In this document: in pieces, positions 8,603 to 17,965 of the stretch
Position numbering within the stretch: position 1 is the stretch's first letter
Layout of the letters: each line of letters starts with the position of its first letter
Assembly (NCBI RefSeq): GCF_003319115.1
Contig: NZ_QOHF01000006.1
Location: 62,001 to 126,000 of the forward strand
DNA: 64,000 nt
Source: Geodermatophilus sp. TF02-6
Lineage (GTDB): Bacteria > Actinomycetota > Actinomycetes > Mycobacteriales > Geodermatophilaceae
Direction: 5' to 3'
Translations under genes and position numbers: made by a program
Notes under the pieces: generated by a model
The model's database searches: none
What the model was told of the DNA's origin: nothing
The model's input: the letters and a program-made list of their open reading frames with translations, nothing else

Positions 8603-10390
8603 TCACTGCCGGGCGCGGCTCTTGATCCGGGCGGTGAGCTCGGTGACCTGGGTGTAGGTGGCCCGCCGCTCGCTCATCTGGTTGGTGATCTTCTTGACCG
8701 CGTGCATGACCGTGGTGTGGTCCTTGCCGCCGAAGGACGCCCCGATCCGCGGCAGGGACAGCTCGGTCAGCTCCCGGCACAGGTACATCGCGATCTGCCG
8801 GGCGTTGACCAGCGTGCGGCTGCGGTTGGTGCCCTGCAGCTCCTCCATCGTCACGGAGAAGTACTCCGCGGTGGCCGCCATGATGATCGCGGCGGTGATC
8901 TGCGGACCCTGCTCGTCGCTGATCAGGTCCTTGAGCACCAGCTCGGCCAGCGGCAGGTCCACCTGCTGCTTGTTGAGGCTGGCGAAGGCGGTGACCCGGA
9001 TCAGCGCCCCCTCGAGCTCGCGGATGTTGGTCTGCACCTTGCTGGCGATGAACTCCAGCACCGCGTCGGGCACCTGCAGCCGCTCGCCGTAGGCCTTCTT
9101 GCGCAGGATCGCGATGCGGGTCTCCAGGTCCGGCGCCTGGACGTCGGTGATCAGCCCCCACTCGAAGCGGGTGCGCAGCCGGTCCTCCAGCGTGGTCAGC
9201 TTCTTCGGCGCCCGGTCGGAGGTGATGACGATCTGCTTGCTGGCGTTGTGCAGCGTGTTGAACGTGTGGAAGAACTCCTCCTGCGTCCGCTCGGCGCGCT
9301 CCAGGAACTGGATGTCGTCGATGAGCAGGAAGTCGATGTCGCGGTAGCGGCGGCGGAAGTCCTCGGCGCGGCCGGAGTGCACCAGGTTGATGAACTCGTT
9401 GGTGAACTCCTCGGTGCTCACGTAGCGCACCCGCACGCTCGAGTACATGCGCGCCGCGTAGTGCCCGATCGCGTGCAGCAGGTGGGTCTTGCCCAGCCCC
9501 GAGTCGCCGTAGACGAACAGCGGGTTGTAGGCCCGGGCGGGCGCCTCGGCGACGGCGACCGCCGCGGCGTGGGCGAACCGGTTGCTGTTGCCGATGACGA
9601 AGCTGTCGAAGACGTACTTGGGGTTCAGCCCCGGGTCCTGCGTGCCGGCCGGTGCCCGCCGGTCGCCGAAGAGGGGGACGGCGTCCCCGCCGCGCCCGCC
9701 CGCCGCCCGGCCCTCGCCGCGGCGGCCCCGGCCGCTGCCGGCCGAGGGCCGCTGCTGCTCGGCCAGTGCACCGGTGTCCAGGTCGAAGGGCAGGACGGCG
9801 GCTCCGTCCTCGTCCGGGTCGGTGCCCCCCCAGTCGCGGTCGGTGGCACGGGTGCTGCGCTCGGCGGGTCGGCGGGTCGGCGGGCTCCAGTCCGTGGGCG
9901 CCCACTCCTCGACGTCCCGGTCGGCGCCGGGATCGTCGGCCGGCTCGGGTGACCCGGCGGCCTCGCGCTCCCAGGTCAGCGGCCGGGAGACGTCGGCGCG
10001 GATCCCGAAGGCGCTGCGGCCGTCGTCGGCACGGTCACGGGTCTCCCGGTCCTCCTCGGCCCGCTGCGCCTCGACCGCCGACCACGGCCGCCGGGTGGGG
10101 ACCTCGGGCTCGGCGCCGCCCTGCTCGGCGGCGGTGTCGTCGACCTGGACGGCGACGCGGATGGCGCGGCCCAGGTGCTCCGACAGGGCCTCGGCCAGCA
10201 CACGGCGCATCCGGGACTCCAGCACCGTCTGGGTGAACCCGTTGGGCGCGGCCAGCACCGCGGTGTCCTCGAACACCCCGACCGGCCGGGTCAGGCTGAG
10301 CATGGCGTTCTGCTGCGGGGACAGGCTCGCCGCCAGTCGCTCGCGGATCTGGTCCCAGACCGTCGCCAGGTCCACCGTGGCATCGGTCAT
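8603..10390 (-). CDS. dnaA: Chromosomal replication initiator DnaA
   Basis: A 595-residue initiator. Domain I is at about 1-100 and begins [19 protein letters not shown] long, acidic and Arg-rich linker (about 105-260) makes it larger than E. coli DnaA but normal for actinobacteria. The AAA+ domain has Walker [11 protein letters not shown] (about 298) and Walker [10 protein letters not shown] (about 357). Domain IV carries the DnaA-box-binding signature [15 protein letters not shown] near 560. ATG start at 10390. DnaA-box-like sites lie on both sides of the gene, consistent with autoregulation. Confidence 0.98.
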   Translation of the reverse strand: MTDATVDLATVWDQIRERLAASLSPQQNAMLSLTRPVGVFEDTAVLAAPNGFTQTVLESRMRRVLAEALSEHLGRAIRVAVQVDDTAAEQGGAEPEVPTRRPWSAVEAQRAEEDRETRDRADDGRSAFGIRADVSRPLTWEREAAGSPEPADDPGADRDVEEWAPTDWSPPTRRPAERSTRATDRDWGGTDPDEDGAAVLPFDLDTGALAEQQRPSAGSGRGRRGEGRAAGGRGGDAVPLFGDRRAPAGTQDPGLNPKYVFDSFVIGNSNRFAHAAAVAVAEAPARAYNPLFVYGDSGLGKTHLLHAIGHYAARMYSSVRVRYVSTEEFTNEFINLVHSGRAEDFRRRYRDIDFLLIDDIQFLERAERTQEEFFHTFNTLHNASKQIVITSDRAPKKLTTLEDRLRTRFEWGLITDVQAPDLETRIAILRKKAYGERLQVPDAVLEFIASKVQTNIRELEGALIRVTAFASLNKQQVDLPLAELVLKDLISDEQGPQITAAIIMAATAEYFSVTMEELQGTNRSRTLVNARQIAMYLCRELTELSLPRIGASFGGKDHTTVMHAVKKITNQMSERRATYTQVTELTARIKSRARQ

Positions 10391-10986
10391 GGCCGTGTCC
10401 TCCCCAAACCGTGTGTCGTCGGCCCCTGCCGCGACCGTCCGCAGCCGGGTCCGTCGTCCCCGGCCAGTCCCCCGCTGTGGACATCCGGGTACACGGCGTC
10501 CACACCGGTGTCCACAGGCTGTGCGCGGCCGGCAACTCCTCGCACCGAGGTGCCCCGGTCCGGACCGGGCAGAGGCGTCGTCGCTGGTCAGGAGCGGGGA
10601 ACGAGCGGTTCTTCGGAGGGCGCGGTGGTCGGTCGACCCAGCGGGGCGGCCCCTGCGCCCGGACGTGGGATCCGGTGCGGAGCGACGGCGACGCTAACAG
10701 CCCTGTCCACAGCCCGGCAACGACGCCGGTGACCGGTGGGGGCGGAGCGTCGGGCGCGTCACCCCGCGGGGGCGGCGCGTCACCGCGCACCGTGCCCGCG
10801 GCCGACGGCGCCCGAGCGGTCGACGTCCGCCCGGCCCACCGGCTCGCCCGTTCCCTCGGCTATGCTGGCCGGAGTCTGTGGATGCCGGGCACCGGCGGCC
10901 GACAGCCGTCGTGTCCTGATCGTCCCTCGCGCGTGCCTGCCCACCAGCGGGTGCGCACCGTCGACGTCGCGTAGTGGGAGTACCTC
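10391..10986. promoter_or_regulatory. dnaA-rpmH divergent intergenic region with DnaA boxes
   Basis: A 596-bp spacer between divergent dnaA and rpmH, with no gene seen in it. Near-consensus DnaA boxes are at 10476 (TGTGGACAT), 10508 (GTGTCCACA) and 10703 (CTGTCCACA), closer to consensus than most in the dnaN-dnaA spacer. It must hold the dnaA and rpmH promoters. It may also form part of a bipartite origin. Confidence 0.6.
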
Positions 10987-11124
10987 GTGAGCAAGCGCAC
11001 GTTCCAGCCGAACAACCGCCGCCGGTCCAAGACCCACGGCTTTCGGCTGCGGATGCGCACCCGCGCGGGCCGGGCGATCATCGCCGGTCGTCGGCGCAAG
11101 GGTCGCGAGAAGCTCTCCGCCTGA
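10987..11124 (+). CDS. rpmH: 50S ribosomal protein L34
   Basis: A 45-residue, extremely basic protein with the L34 signature ([20 protein letters not shown], ending KGREKLSA). The start is GTG with a short GGGAG sequence just upstream. It opens the rpmH-rnpA-yidD-yidC-khpB-rsmG operon that diverges from dnaA, the conserved layout beside bacterial origins. Confidence 0.97.
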   Translation: MSKRTFQPNNRRRSKTHGFRLRMRTRAGRAIIAGRRRKGREKLSA

Positions 11125-11125
11125 G

Positions 11126-11509
11126 GTGCTGCCCGCGCAGGCACGCCTGCGCCGGCGTCCGGAGTTCACCGCGGTCGTCCGGTCCGGTCGGCGTGCCGGG
11201 CGGCCGACCATGGTGCTCCACTACCTCCCCGAACGGTCCGTGCCCTCGACCCCCGGCGATGCCGGCGCGGTCGGTGGGCCACGGGCTGGCTTCGTGGTGA
11301 GCAGGGCCGTGGGCAACTCCGTGGTCCGGCACCGGGTGACCCGCCGGCTGCGCGCGGTGGTGCGCGATGAGCTGCACCGCCTGCCCGCGTCCGCGGACCT
11401 GGTGGTGCGCGCCCGCCCCGAGGCCGCGACCGCCACGTCGGCCGACCTGCGCCGCGACCTGGCCGCGGGGCTCGACCGGGTCCTCGCCTCCCGGGCGCGC
11501 ACCCGGTGA
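11126..11509 (+). CDS. rnpA: Ribonuclease P protein component
   Basis: A 127-residue basic protein that binds RNase P RNA and assists 5' maturation of tRNA. The conserved family motif ([20 protein letters not shown]) is visible in the middle, and the N-terminal [18 protein letters not shown] is typical. GTG start one base after the rpmH stop; the 3' end overlaps yidD by 4 nt. Confidence 0.95.
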   Translation: MLPAQARLRRRPEFTAVVRSGRRAGRPTMVLHYLPERSVPSTPGDAGAVGGPRAGFVVSRAVGNSVVRHRVTRRLRAVVRDELHRLPASADLVVRARPEAATATSADLRRDLAAGLDRVLASRARTR

Positions 11510-11880
11510 GCGCCGACGCGGGTGCCGCGGGCACCGGGCGACCGGCCACCGAGCGCGGGCGGGGCGTGGTGGCCCGGGCCCTGCTGGCCGCGGTGGACTT
11601 CTACCAGCGGGCGGTCAGCCCGGCGCTGCCGCCCCGCTGTCGCTTCGCCCCCACCTGCAGCGCCTACGCCGCCGAGGCGATCGCCGTCCACGGCGCGGGG
11701 CGGGGCGGCTGGCTGGCGCTGCGCCGTCTGGGCAGGTGCGCTCCCTGGCACCCCGGCGGGTTCGACCCGGTGCCGCCCGCGCGCACCGCACCCACCGGAA
11801 CCGACCGCTCCCCCGAGACCACCCCCGCCGTCCCGTCGGTACGCCGCCGGGCCCCGCAGGAGGAGTCCTCCCGTGCTTGA
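11506..11880 (+). CDS. yidD: Membrane protein insertion efficiency factor YidD
   Basis: A 124-residue protein with the compact YidD core at about residues 20-95, including [20 protein letters not shown] and [17 protein letters not shown], where the conserved cysteines lie. YidD is thought to help YidC insert inner-membrane proteins and sits at the membrane through an amphipathic helix. A Pro/Thr-rich tail of about 30 residues follows. It overlaps rnpA (GTGA) and the start of yidC. Confidence 0.95.
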   Translation: MSADAGAAGTGRPATERGRGVVARALLAAVDFYQRAVSPALPPRCRFAPTCSAYAAEAIAVHGAGRGGWLALRRLGRCAPWHPGGFDPVPPARTAPTGTDRSPETTPAVPSVRRRAPQEESSRA

Positions 11881-13192
11881 CTGGCTGTACACCGCCATCG
11901 CCTGGGTGCTGGCCCGATGGCATGCGCTGTTCTCCACGTTCCTCGACCCGTCCGGTGGCATCGCCTGGGCGCTGTCGATCATCTTCCTGGTCGTCACGGT
12001 CCGGCTGATCCTTTTCCCGCTGTTCGTCAAGCAGATCAAGTCGCAGCGGGCGATGCAGGAGCTGCAGCCGGAGATCGCCAAGCTGCGCAAGCAGTTCGGC
12101 AGCGACCGGCAGGGCCTGAGCCAGGCGATGATGGCGCTGCAGAAGGAGCGCGGGGTCAACCCGCTGGCCGGGTGCCTGCCGATCGTGCCGCAGATCCCGG
12201 TCTTCCTCTCCCTGTTCCACGTGCTGCGCCGGCTGCGGCCCGGCGCCCAGGGGCTCTACAGCTGGTCCTACGAGCTGACCCAGCAGGCCGCCTCGGCCAA
12301 GCTGTTCGGCGCGCCGATCTCCGCCTCCTTCAACATGGTCGGGGCCAAGGAGCAGGCGATCCTCGACCTGCCGGGCGTCAGCTACACCAACATCCGCGTC
12401 GTCGCGTTCGCGCTCATCGTGATCATGTGCGTGACGACGTACACGACGCAGAAGCAGACGATCAAGCGGACCGGGCCGGTCGAGGGCCAGGCCGCCATGG
12501 TGCAGAAGCTGCTGCTCTACGGCATGCCGGCGAGCCTGTTCGTCAGCGGCTTCTTCTTCCCCATCGGCGTCCTGCTGTACTGGATGACCAACAACCTGTG
12601 GACGCTCGGCCAGCAGTTCTTCATCCTGCGCAAGATGCCGCCGCCCGGCTCGCCCGCCGCCAAGGCCGGGGCAGCGAAGGGCGGGGCCGCCGCCGAGCGG
12701 CCGGCGGTCGACCCGCGCACGCTCGCCCCGAGGCCCGGCGCCAAGCCGGTCCGCCCGAAGCCGGGCCGCCCCGCCGCTGCCGCGCCGGCCGCCGGCGCCG
12801 AGGCCGACGGGGCCGAGCCCGCCGGCACGCAGAAGGCCGCGGGCACGCCGAAGGCCGCCGGCGGGCCGAAGGCCGCGGGCACGCCGAAGGCCGCGGGTAC
12901 CGCGGAGCCGGCCGGCGCACCGGAGGCCGCCGACGCCGCGGAGCCCGCCGGCACGACCGGGTCCACGGGGGACGCGGACACCTCCTCCGGTGGCCGGTCG
13001 CGGCCGTCGGGCGCCACCGCGTCCGGTGGCGGGACGCAGCCGCCGGGTGCCACCGCCGGTGCCAACGGCCAGTCGCCCAGCAGCGCGAGCCGGCCCCCGG
13101 GCGCCCGTCCGCGCAGCGGTGCCGGCCGGGCCGGTGGTGCCGGTCGGGGCAGCCAGGGACCGGCCAACCGCGGCAAGCGCAAGCGCCGCTGA
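11873..13192 (+). CDS. yidC: Membrane protein insertase YidC (Oxa1 family)
   Basis: A 439-residue insertase of the Gram-positive type, without a large extracytoplasmic P1 domain. The GTG at 11873 ([20 protein letters not shown]) overlaps the yidD stop and follows a strong CAGGAGGAGT site, so the longer open frame is rejected. Hydrophobic segments are near residues 1-50, 100-140, 180-205 and 220-245. The Oxa1-type core contains [19 protein letters not shown]. The last 170 or so residues form a Lys/Ala/Pro/Gly-rich cytoplasmic tail with imperfect AAGTPK-like repeats, ending in a basic KRKRR that may contact the ribosome (inference). Confidence 0.95.
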   Translation: MLDWLYTAIAWVLARWHALFSTFLDPSGGIAWALSIIFLVVTVRLILFPLFVKQIKSQRAMQELQPEIAKLRKQFGSDRQGLSQAMMALQKERGVNPLAGCLPIVPQIPVFLSLFHVLRRLRPGAQGLYSWSYELTQQAASAKLFGAPISASFNMVGAKEQAILDLPGVSYTNIRVVAFALIVIMCVTTYTTQKQTIKRTGPVEGQAAMVQKLLLYGMPASLFVSGFFFPIGVLLYWMTNNLWTLGQQFFILRKMPPPGSPAAKAGAAKGGAAAERPAVDPRTLAPRPGAKPVRPKPGRPAAAAPAAGAEADGAEPAGTQKAAGTPKAAGGPKAAGTPKAAGTAEPAGAPEAADAAEPAGTTGSTGDADTSSGGRSRPSGATASGGGTQPPGATAGANGQSPSSASRPPGARPRSGAGRAGGAGRGSQGPANRGKRKRR

Positions 13193-13282
13193 CCCGGTCC
13201 GCCGGCGTCCCCCCGGATGCCGGCGGCGGCCGGCCAGAGACCACCGGGCACGCCCGGACGCCCATCCACGGGAGGAGACGCC

Positions 13283-13993
13283 ATGAGCGCCCCACAGCAC
13301 CCCACCGGCCCGGCCGGCCCGACCAGCGAGGCCACCTCGGGGGCGGTCCTGAGCCCCGTCCCCGACGACGCCCCCGTCCCGGCCGACGCTCCCGTCTCCG
13401 CGCAGCCGGACCTGCCGGACCCCGACGAGGACGGCGCAGACGCGGTCCTCGAGCCCGCCGACACCGACGAGGACACCGACGAGGACACCGACGAGGACAC
13501 CGACGCCGCCGACGAGGCTCCTGCCGAGGCCGACGACCTGCTCGTCCGGGAGGGCGACGTCGCCGGCGACTACCTCGAGCGGCTGCTCGACATCCTCGAC
13601 GTGGACGGCGACATCGACCTCGACGTCGAGGGCGACCGGGCCTCGGTGGCCATCGTCGGGGCCGACCTGCAGGACCTCGTCGGCTCCGACGGTGCGGTCC
13701 TCGAGGCGCTGCAGGAGCTGACCCGGCTGGCCGTCGCGCAGTCGACCGGCGTGCGCAGCCGGCTGATGCTCGACATCAGCGGGTTCCGCGCCCGCCGCCG
13801 GGCCGACCTCACCTCGCTGGCCGCCGAGGCCGCCCGCCGCGTCGCCGGCAGTCGCCAGCCCGAGCGGCTTGCGGCGATGAACCCGTTCGAGCGCAAGGTC
13901 GTGCACGACGTCATCGCCGGGATCGCCGGCGTGCACAGCGAGTCCGAGGGCGAGGAGCCCAACCGCCGCGTCGTCGTCCTCCCGGATCGGTGA
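13283..13993 (+). CDS. khpB: RNA-binding KH/R3H protein KhpB (Jag/SpoIIIJ-associated)
   Basis: A 236-residue protein starting at the ATG at 13283 behind GGAGGAGACG. The first 90 or so residues are strongly acidic and include a tandem TDED repeat (DNA repeat ACCGACGAGGAC around 13465-13505). A KH-type domain (DYLERLLDILDVDGDIDLDV, VGADLQDLVGSDGAVLEALQ) and an R3H domain with the signature NPFERKVVHDVIAGI follow. The family binds RNA and influences cell division and envelope growth. It is coupled to rsmG through GTGA. Confidence 0.93.
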   Translation: MSAPQHPTGPAGPTSEATSGAVLSPVPDDAPVPADAPVSAQPDLPDPDEDGADAVLEPADTDEDTDEDTDEDTDAADEAPAEADDLLVREGDVAGDYLERLLDILDVDGDIDLDVEGDRASVAIVGADLQDLVGSDGAVLEALQELTRLAVAQSTGVRSRLMLDISGFRARRRADLTSLAAEAARRVAGSRQPERLAAMNPFERKVVHDVIAGIAGVHSESEGEEPNRRVVVLPDR

Positions 13994-14661
13994 CGGGGCC
14001 TCCCTCCGCCGACGCCGGCGCCCTCCCGGTCCCGCCGGCTCCGGCCGTCGCCCGGTCGGTCTTCGGAGACGCCCTCACCGACGCCGAGCGCTACGTGGCC
14101 CGGCTGGCCACCGACGGAGTCACCCGCGGACTGATCGGGCCACGCGAGGTGCCGCGGCTGTGGGAGCGGCACGTCCTCAACAGCGCCGCGGTCGCCGACG
14201 TCGTGCCGCACCGGGCCCGGGTGGTGGACGTCGGCAGCGGCGCCGGCCTGCCCGGCATCCCGCTGGCCCTGGCCCGCCCCGACATCCGGCTCACCCTGGT
14301 CGAGCCGATGGCCCGCCGGGTGGAGTTCCTCGAGCAGGTCGTCGGCGAGTTCGGCGCTCCGTGGCGGGTGGTGCGCGGCCGGGCCGAGGAGCGCTCCGTG
14401 CGCTCCGCGGTGGGTCCGGTGGACGTCGTCACGGCCCGTGCGGTGGCCGCGCTGCCCCGCCTGGTGGCCTGGTGCCGCGGGCTGCTGCGCCCGGGGGCGC
14501 AGCTGGTGGCGCTGGTCGGCGCCCGCGCGGTGGCGGAGCTGCCGGCGCTGGTCCCCGAGCTCGAGGCCGCGGGGATGCGCGACATCCGGCCGCGGGCCGT
14601 CGGTGCTGAGCTGGGGGAGGCTGCCACTACCGTGGTCGTCATGACCCGTGGAGCGCGGTGA
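13990..14661 (+). CDS. rsmG: 16S rRNA (guanine-N7) methyltransferase RsmG
   Basis: A 223-residue SAM-dependent methyltransferase that modifies the 530-loop G527 of 16S rRNA (E. coli numbering). Visible features are RLWERHVLNSAAVADVVP, the SAM-binding VVDVGSGAGLPGIPLALARP, and VVTARAVAALPRLVAWC. GTG start overlaps the khpB stop. It is the last gene before parAB, and the spacer after it holds two parS sites. Confidence 0.95.
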   Translation: MTGPPSADAGALPVPPAPAVARSVFGDALTDAERYVARLATDGVTRGLIGPREVPRLWERHVLNSAAVADVVPHRARVVDVGSGAGLPGIPLALARPDIRLTLVEPMARRVEFLEQVVGEFGAPWRVVRGRAEERSVRSAVGPVDVVTARAVAALPRLVAWCRGLLRPGAQLVALVGARAVAELPALVPELEAAGMRDIRPRAVGAELGEAATTVVVMTRGAR

Positions 14662-14676
14662 GCCGTCCGGCCCGGC

Positions 14677-14690
14677 GTTCCACGTGGAAC
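14677..14690. promoter_or_regulatory. parS: parS site 1 upstream of parA
   Basis: Perfect 14-bp palindrome GTTCCACGTGGAAC in the 85-bp rsmG-parA spacer. Together with the next copy (centre-to-centre 34 bp) it forms a pair in the parA promoter/leader, as expected for ParB nucleation and autoregulation. Confidence 0.9.
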
Positions 14691-14710
14691 CCGATGCACG
14701 TCCCGAGCCT

Positions 14711-14724
14711 GTTCCACGTGGAAC
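14711..14724. promoter_or_regulatory. parS: parS site 2 upstream of parA
   Basis: A second perfect GTTCCACGTGGAAC, 22 bp before the parA start codon and overlapping the region just upstream of its GGGAGGGAGGA ribosome-binding site. ParB spreading from here would cover the parA start, so feedback control of parAB is a reasonable inference. Confidence 0.9.
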
Positions 14725-14746
14725 GGACCGGGAGGGAGGACCCGAG

Positions 14747-15832
14747 ATGACCGACCCGGGACAGCGGCTGCGCCGCAGCCTGGCCGACCAGTCGGCCGGC
14801 TCCCCGACGGTCAACGGCATGGCCGACTTCGACAGTCCCATCGCCATGGAGGCGCTGCGGGCCACCCGCGTGCTGCACGCGGCCGACCAGGAACCCTTCC
14901 CCGCCCCCGGCCGGATCCGGGTCATCACCATCGCCAACCAGAAGGGCGGCGTCGGCAAGACCACCTCGGCGGTCAACCTCGGCGTCGCGCTGGCGCTGTA
15001 CGGGCTGCGGACGCTGGTCGTCGACCTCGACCCGCAGGGCAACGCCAGCACCGCGCTCGGCGTGGAGCACAGCGTGGGGACGCCGTCGGTCTACGACGCC
15101 CTGGTCGGTGACAGCTCGCTGTCGGAGGTCGTGCACCCGACGACGGCCAGCCCGCTGCTGCGCTGCGTGCCGGCGACCATCGACCTCGCCGGTGCCGAGA
15201 TCGAGCTGGTGTCGGTCGTCGCCCGCGAGTACCGGCTGCGGCGGGCGATCGAGGCCCACCTGCAGACCCTGCCGCCCGAGCAGCGGCCGCACTACGTGCT
15301 CGTCGACTGCCCGCCGTCCCTGGGGCTGCTCACCCTCAACGCGCTCGTCGCCGGGGACGAGGTGCTCATCCCCATCCAGTGCGAGTACTACGCGCTGGAG
15401 GGCCTGGGCCAGCTGCTCAACAACATCGACCTGGTCCGCCAACACCTCAACCCGGGCATCGCCGTCCGCACCATCCTGCTGACCATGTACGACGCCCGCA
15501 CCCGGCTCGCCGACCAGGTGGCCGAGGAGGTGCGCAACCACTTCGGTCCCCTGGTGCTCGACACCGTCATCCCCCGCAACGTGCGGGTGTCCGAAGCGCC
15601 GGGCTACGGCCAGTCGGTGTTGACCTACGATCCGGGCTCCCGCGGCTCGACCAGCTACGTGGAGGCCGCCCGCGAGCTCGCTCGGCGCGGTGTGGCCCTG
15701 CCGCCGCTGGCCTCGCGGCCGGCGCCCGGGATGCCCGTCGGGGTGTCGGTGGGCGCCGGCACCGACGCCACGGCCGCGCACGGTACGGCCGCCGTCCCCG
15801 TCCCCCCGTCCGCTGAGGAGAGGAAACGATGA
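14747..15832 (+). CDS. parA: Chromosome-partitioning ATPase ParA (Soj)
   Basis: A 361-residue deviant-Walker ATPase. The ATG at 14747 ([16 protein letters not shown]) follows GGGAGGGAGGA; an earlier in-frame ATG at 14648 would overlap rsmG and translate both parS sites, so it is rejected. The deviant Walker [15 protein letters not shown] is near residue 66, [16 protein letters not shown] follows, and [17 protein letters not shown] matches Walker B. ParA binds the nucleoid when ATP-bound and moves ParB-parS complexes after replication. It overlaps parB by 4 nt. Confidence 0.97.
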   Translation: MTDPGQRLRRSLADQSAGSPTVNGMADFDSPIAMEALRATRVLHAADQEPFPAPGRIRVITIANQKGGVGKTTSAVNLGVALALYGLRTLVVDLDPQGNASTALGVEHSVGTPSVYDALVGDSSLSEVVHPTTASPLLRCVPATIDLAGAEIELVSVVAREYRLRRAIEAHLQTLPPEQRPHYVLVDCPPSLGLLTLNALVAGDEVLIPIQCEYYALEGLGQLLNNIDLVRQHLNPGIAVRTILLTMYDARTRLADQVAEEVRNHFGPLVLDTVIPRNVRVSEAPGYGQSVLTYDPGSRGSTSYVEAARELARRGVALPPLASRPAPGMPVGVSVGAGTDATAAHGTAAVPVPPSAEERKR

Positions 15833-16881
15833 GCAAGCGTGGCGGCCTCGGCCGAGGGTTGGCGGCGCTGATCCCGACCAGCGCCCCGCCGGTCGAGCAG
15901 CCGACGCCGCCCGAGACCGACGACGGCGCTGGGCGCCCCGCCGGGGCGAGCGTCCCCGCGGAGACGCCGGTCGCCGCCCCGGTCCACCTGCTGCCCCCGG
16001 CCGCCCAGGCCGCGGCGACGGTGGCCCGGCAGGCGGAGGAGGCCGCGGTCGGCGTCCCCGGGGCGCAGCTGCGCGAGGTCGCCGTCGCCGACGTCGTCCC
16101 CAACCCCCGCCAGCCCCGGCAGGTCTTCGACGACGAGGCGGCCGACGAGCTCACCCACTCCGTCCGGGAGTTCGGCCTGCTGCAGCCGATCGTCGTCCGC
16201 GAGCACGTCGAGGGCGGCTACGAGCTCATCATGGGTGAGCGCCGGTTGCGTGCCGCCCGGGCGGCCGAGCTGGAGACGGTGCCGGCGATCGTCCGGGACA
16301 CCACGGACGACGCCCTGCTGCGCGACGCCCTGCTGGAGAACATCCACCGGGTGCAGCTCAACCCGCTGGAGGAGGCGGCGGCCTACCAGCAGCTGCTCGA
16401 GGAGTTCGGCGCCACCCACGAGGAGCTGGCGGGCCGCATCGGCCGCAGCCGCTCGCAGGTCACCAACACCATCCGGCTGCTCAAGCTGCCGGTGAAGGTG
16501 CAGACCCGGGTCGCCGCCGGCGTCATCTCGGCCGGGCACGCCCGAGCGCTGCTCGGCCTGCCCGACCCCGAGGCGCAGGACGCCCTCGCCGCCCGCATCG
16601 TCGCCGAGGGGCTGTCCGTGCGGGCCACCGAGGAGGCGGTCGCGCTCGCCGTCGCCGAGCAGCCGGCGGCCAAGCGGCGTCCCCGCCGGTTCACCGCCCC
16701 CGGCGTGGAGGACCTCGCCGGCCGGCTGTCGGACGCCTTCGAGACCAACGTCAAGATCCAGATCGGCCGGGCCAAGGGTCGCATCGTCGTGGAGTTCGGC
16801 TCGGTCGACGACCTGCAACGCATCATCGGCCAGATGGCGCCGGACGTCGCCGCCCGCCGTCCGGGGAGCACGCCGGGTTGA
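15829..16881 (+). CDS. parB: Chromosome-partitioning protein ParB (CTP-dependent clamp)
   Basis: A 350-residue ParB. The N-terminal [14 protein letters not shown] is the ParA-interacting tail. The CTP-binding domain contains [20 protein letters not shown], and the helix-turn-helix [20 protein letters not shown] binds parS. A C-terminal dimerisation region ends at [16 protein letters not shown]. The gene is ATGA-coupled to parA. Five parS-like sites in this window are its expected targets. Confidence 0.97.
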   Translation: MSKRGGLGRGLAALIPTSAPPVEQPTPPETDDGAGRPAGASVPAETPVAAPVHLLPPAAQAAATVARQAEEAAVGVPGAQLREVAVADVVPNPRQPRQVFDDEAADELTHSVREFGLLQPIVVREHVEGGYELIMGERRLRAARAAELETVPAIVRDTTDDALLRDALLENIHRVQLNPLEEAAAYQQLLEEFGATHEELAGRIGRSRSQVTNTIRLLKLPVKVQTRVAAGVISAGHARALLGLPDPEAQDALAARIVAEGLSVRATEEAVALAVAEQPAAKRRPRRFTAPGVEDLAGRLSDAFETNVKIQIGRAKGRIVVEFGSVDDLQRIIGQMAPDVAARRPGSTPG

Positions 16882-16940
16882 CCCTCGTCCGCCCGCACGG
16901 TCGCGCGGTGCCGTGGAAACGCGGACGCGACCCCGAGGTG

Positions 16941-16965
16941 CGGCTTCCGTCACCGACGGAAGCCG
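16941..16965. terminator. Bidirectional hairpin terminator between parB and the ligase gene
   Basis: A perfect inverted repeat, CGGCTTCCGTC then a 3-nt loop then GACGGAAGCCG, lies between the convergent parB stop (16881) and the minus-strand ligase stop (16970). There is no U-tract, which is usual for high-GC actinobacteria. Confidence 0.8.
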
Positions 16966-16969
16966 GCGT

Positions 16970-17965
16970 TCAGCGGGGTGTGGTCGCCCGGCGGGTGAGC
17001 AGCCGGCAGAGGACGTCGCCGAGCCCGTACCCGGCCGCCTCGACAGCCATCGGGAACATCGACGTCTCGGTCAACCCCGGGGAGACGTTCACCTCCAGGA
17101 AGTGCACCGCGCCGTCGGAGCTGACGATCGCGTCGGTGCGCGACAGGTCGGCCAGGCCGAGCACCCGGTGCACCTGGACGGCGAGCCCGGCGGCCTCGAC
17201 CGCCACCTCGGCGGAGACCCGGGCCGGGGCGTGGTACTCGGTGAGCCCGGGGGTGTAACGGGAGGTGTAGTCGAACACGCCCGACTCGGGGGCGATCTCC
17301 ACCGCCGGCAGCGCCTCGGGCCCCTCCCCCAGGTCGACCACCGACAGCGCCAGCTCCACCCCGGCGACGAACCGCTCGACCATGACGGTGTCGCCGTAGG
17401 CGAAGCAGCTGACCATGGCCGCCGGGAGGTCCTCGACCCGGCCGACCTTCTGCACGCCCAGCGCCGAGCCGCCCGAGGCGGGCTTGACCATCAGCGGCAG
17501 GCCGAGCCGGGCGACGATCAGGTCGAGCACCGCCCCCGCCCCCAGCTCCCGGAAGGTGCTGTGCGGCAGGGCCACCCAGTCCGGCGTCGTCAGGCCGGCC
17601 GAGCGGACGACCGACTTGGCGGCCGGCTTGTCCCACGCCAGCCGGCAGGCCGCGGCCGGGGAGCCGACGTAGGAGACGCCGGCGAGGTCGAGCACCGCCC
17701 GCAGCGCGCCGTCCTCCCCCGTGGCGCCGTGCAGCGCGATGAACACCGCGTCGGCCGGGGACACGGCCAGCCCGGGCAGCAGCTCGGCGTCGGCGTCGCG
17801 CAGCTCGGCGTCCACCCCGGCCCGGGCGAGCTCCTCGACCACCTGGGTGCCCGAGGAGAGGCTGACCTCCCGCTCCACGTTCAACCCGCCCGCGAGGACG
17901 ACGGCGCGCAGGGGGTGCTCGGCGGCGCCGGACTGCGCGGTCGGGGCGGCGGCGGGCTCGGTCAC
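16970..17965 (-). CDS. ATP-grasp ligase of the D-alanine-D-alanine ligase family
   Basis: A 331-residue ATP-grasp enzyme. Ddl-like motifs are GGLNVEREVSLSSG at the N terminus, HGATGEDGALRAVLDLAGVS, YVGSPAAACRLAWDKPAAK, and the C-terminal FLEVNVSPGLTETSMFP that binds Mg-ATP. GTG start at 17965 overlaps the upstream aminotransferase stop (GTGA), so the two genes are translationally coupled. Ddl proper makes the D-Ala-D-Ala dipeptide of peptidoglycan. Its pairing with an aminotransferase near parB raises the possibility of another amino-acid substrate (inference). Main Ddl or paralogue cannot be decided from this window. Confidence 0.85.
   Translation of the reverse strand: MTEPAAAPTAQSGAAEHPLRAVVLAGGLNVEREVSLSSGTQVVEELARAGVDAELRDADAELLPGLAVSPADAVFIALHGATGEDGALRAVLDLAGVSYVGSPAAACRLAWDKPAAKSVVRSAGLTTPDWVALPHSTFRELGAGAVLDLIVARLGLPLMVKPASGGSALGVQKVGRVEDLPAAMVSCFAYGDTVMVERFVAGVELALSVVDLGEGPEALPAVEIAPESGVFDYTSRYTPGLTEYHAPARVSAEVAVEAAGLAVQVHRVLGLADLSRTDAIVSSDGAVHFLEVNVSPGLTETSMFPMAVEAAGYGLGDVLCRLLTRRATTPR

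Noticed and set aside
14648-14746. Upstream ATG for parA
   Set aside because: It would overlap the end of rsmG and translate both parS sites; the ATG at 14747 has a good ribosome-binding site.
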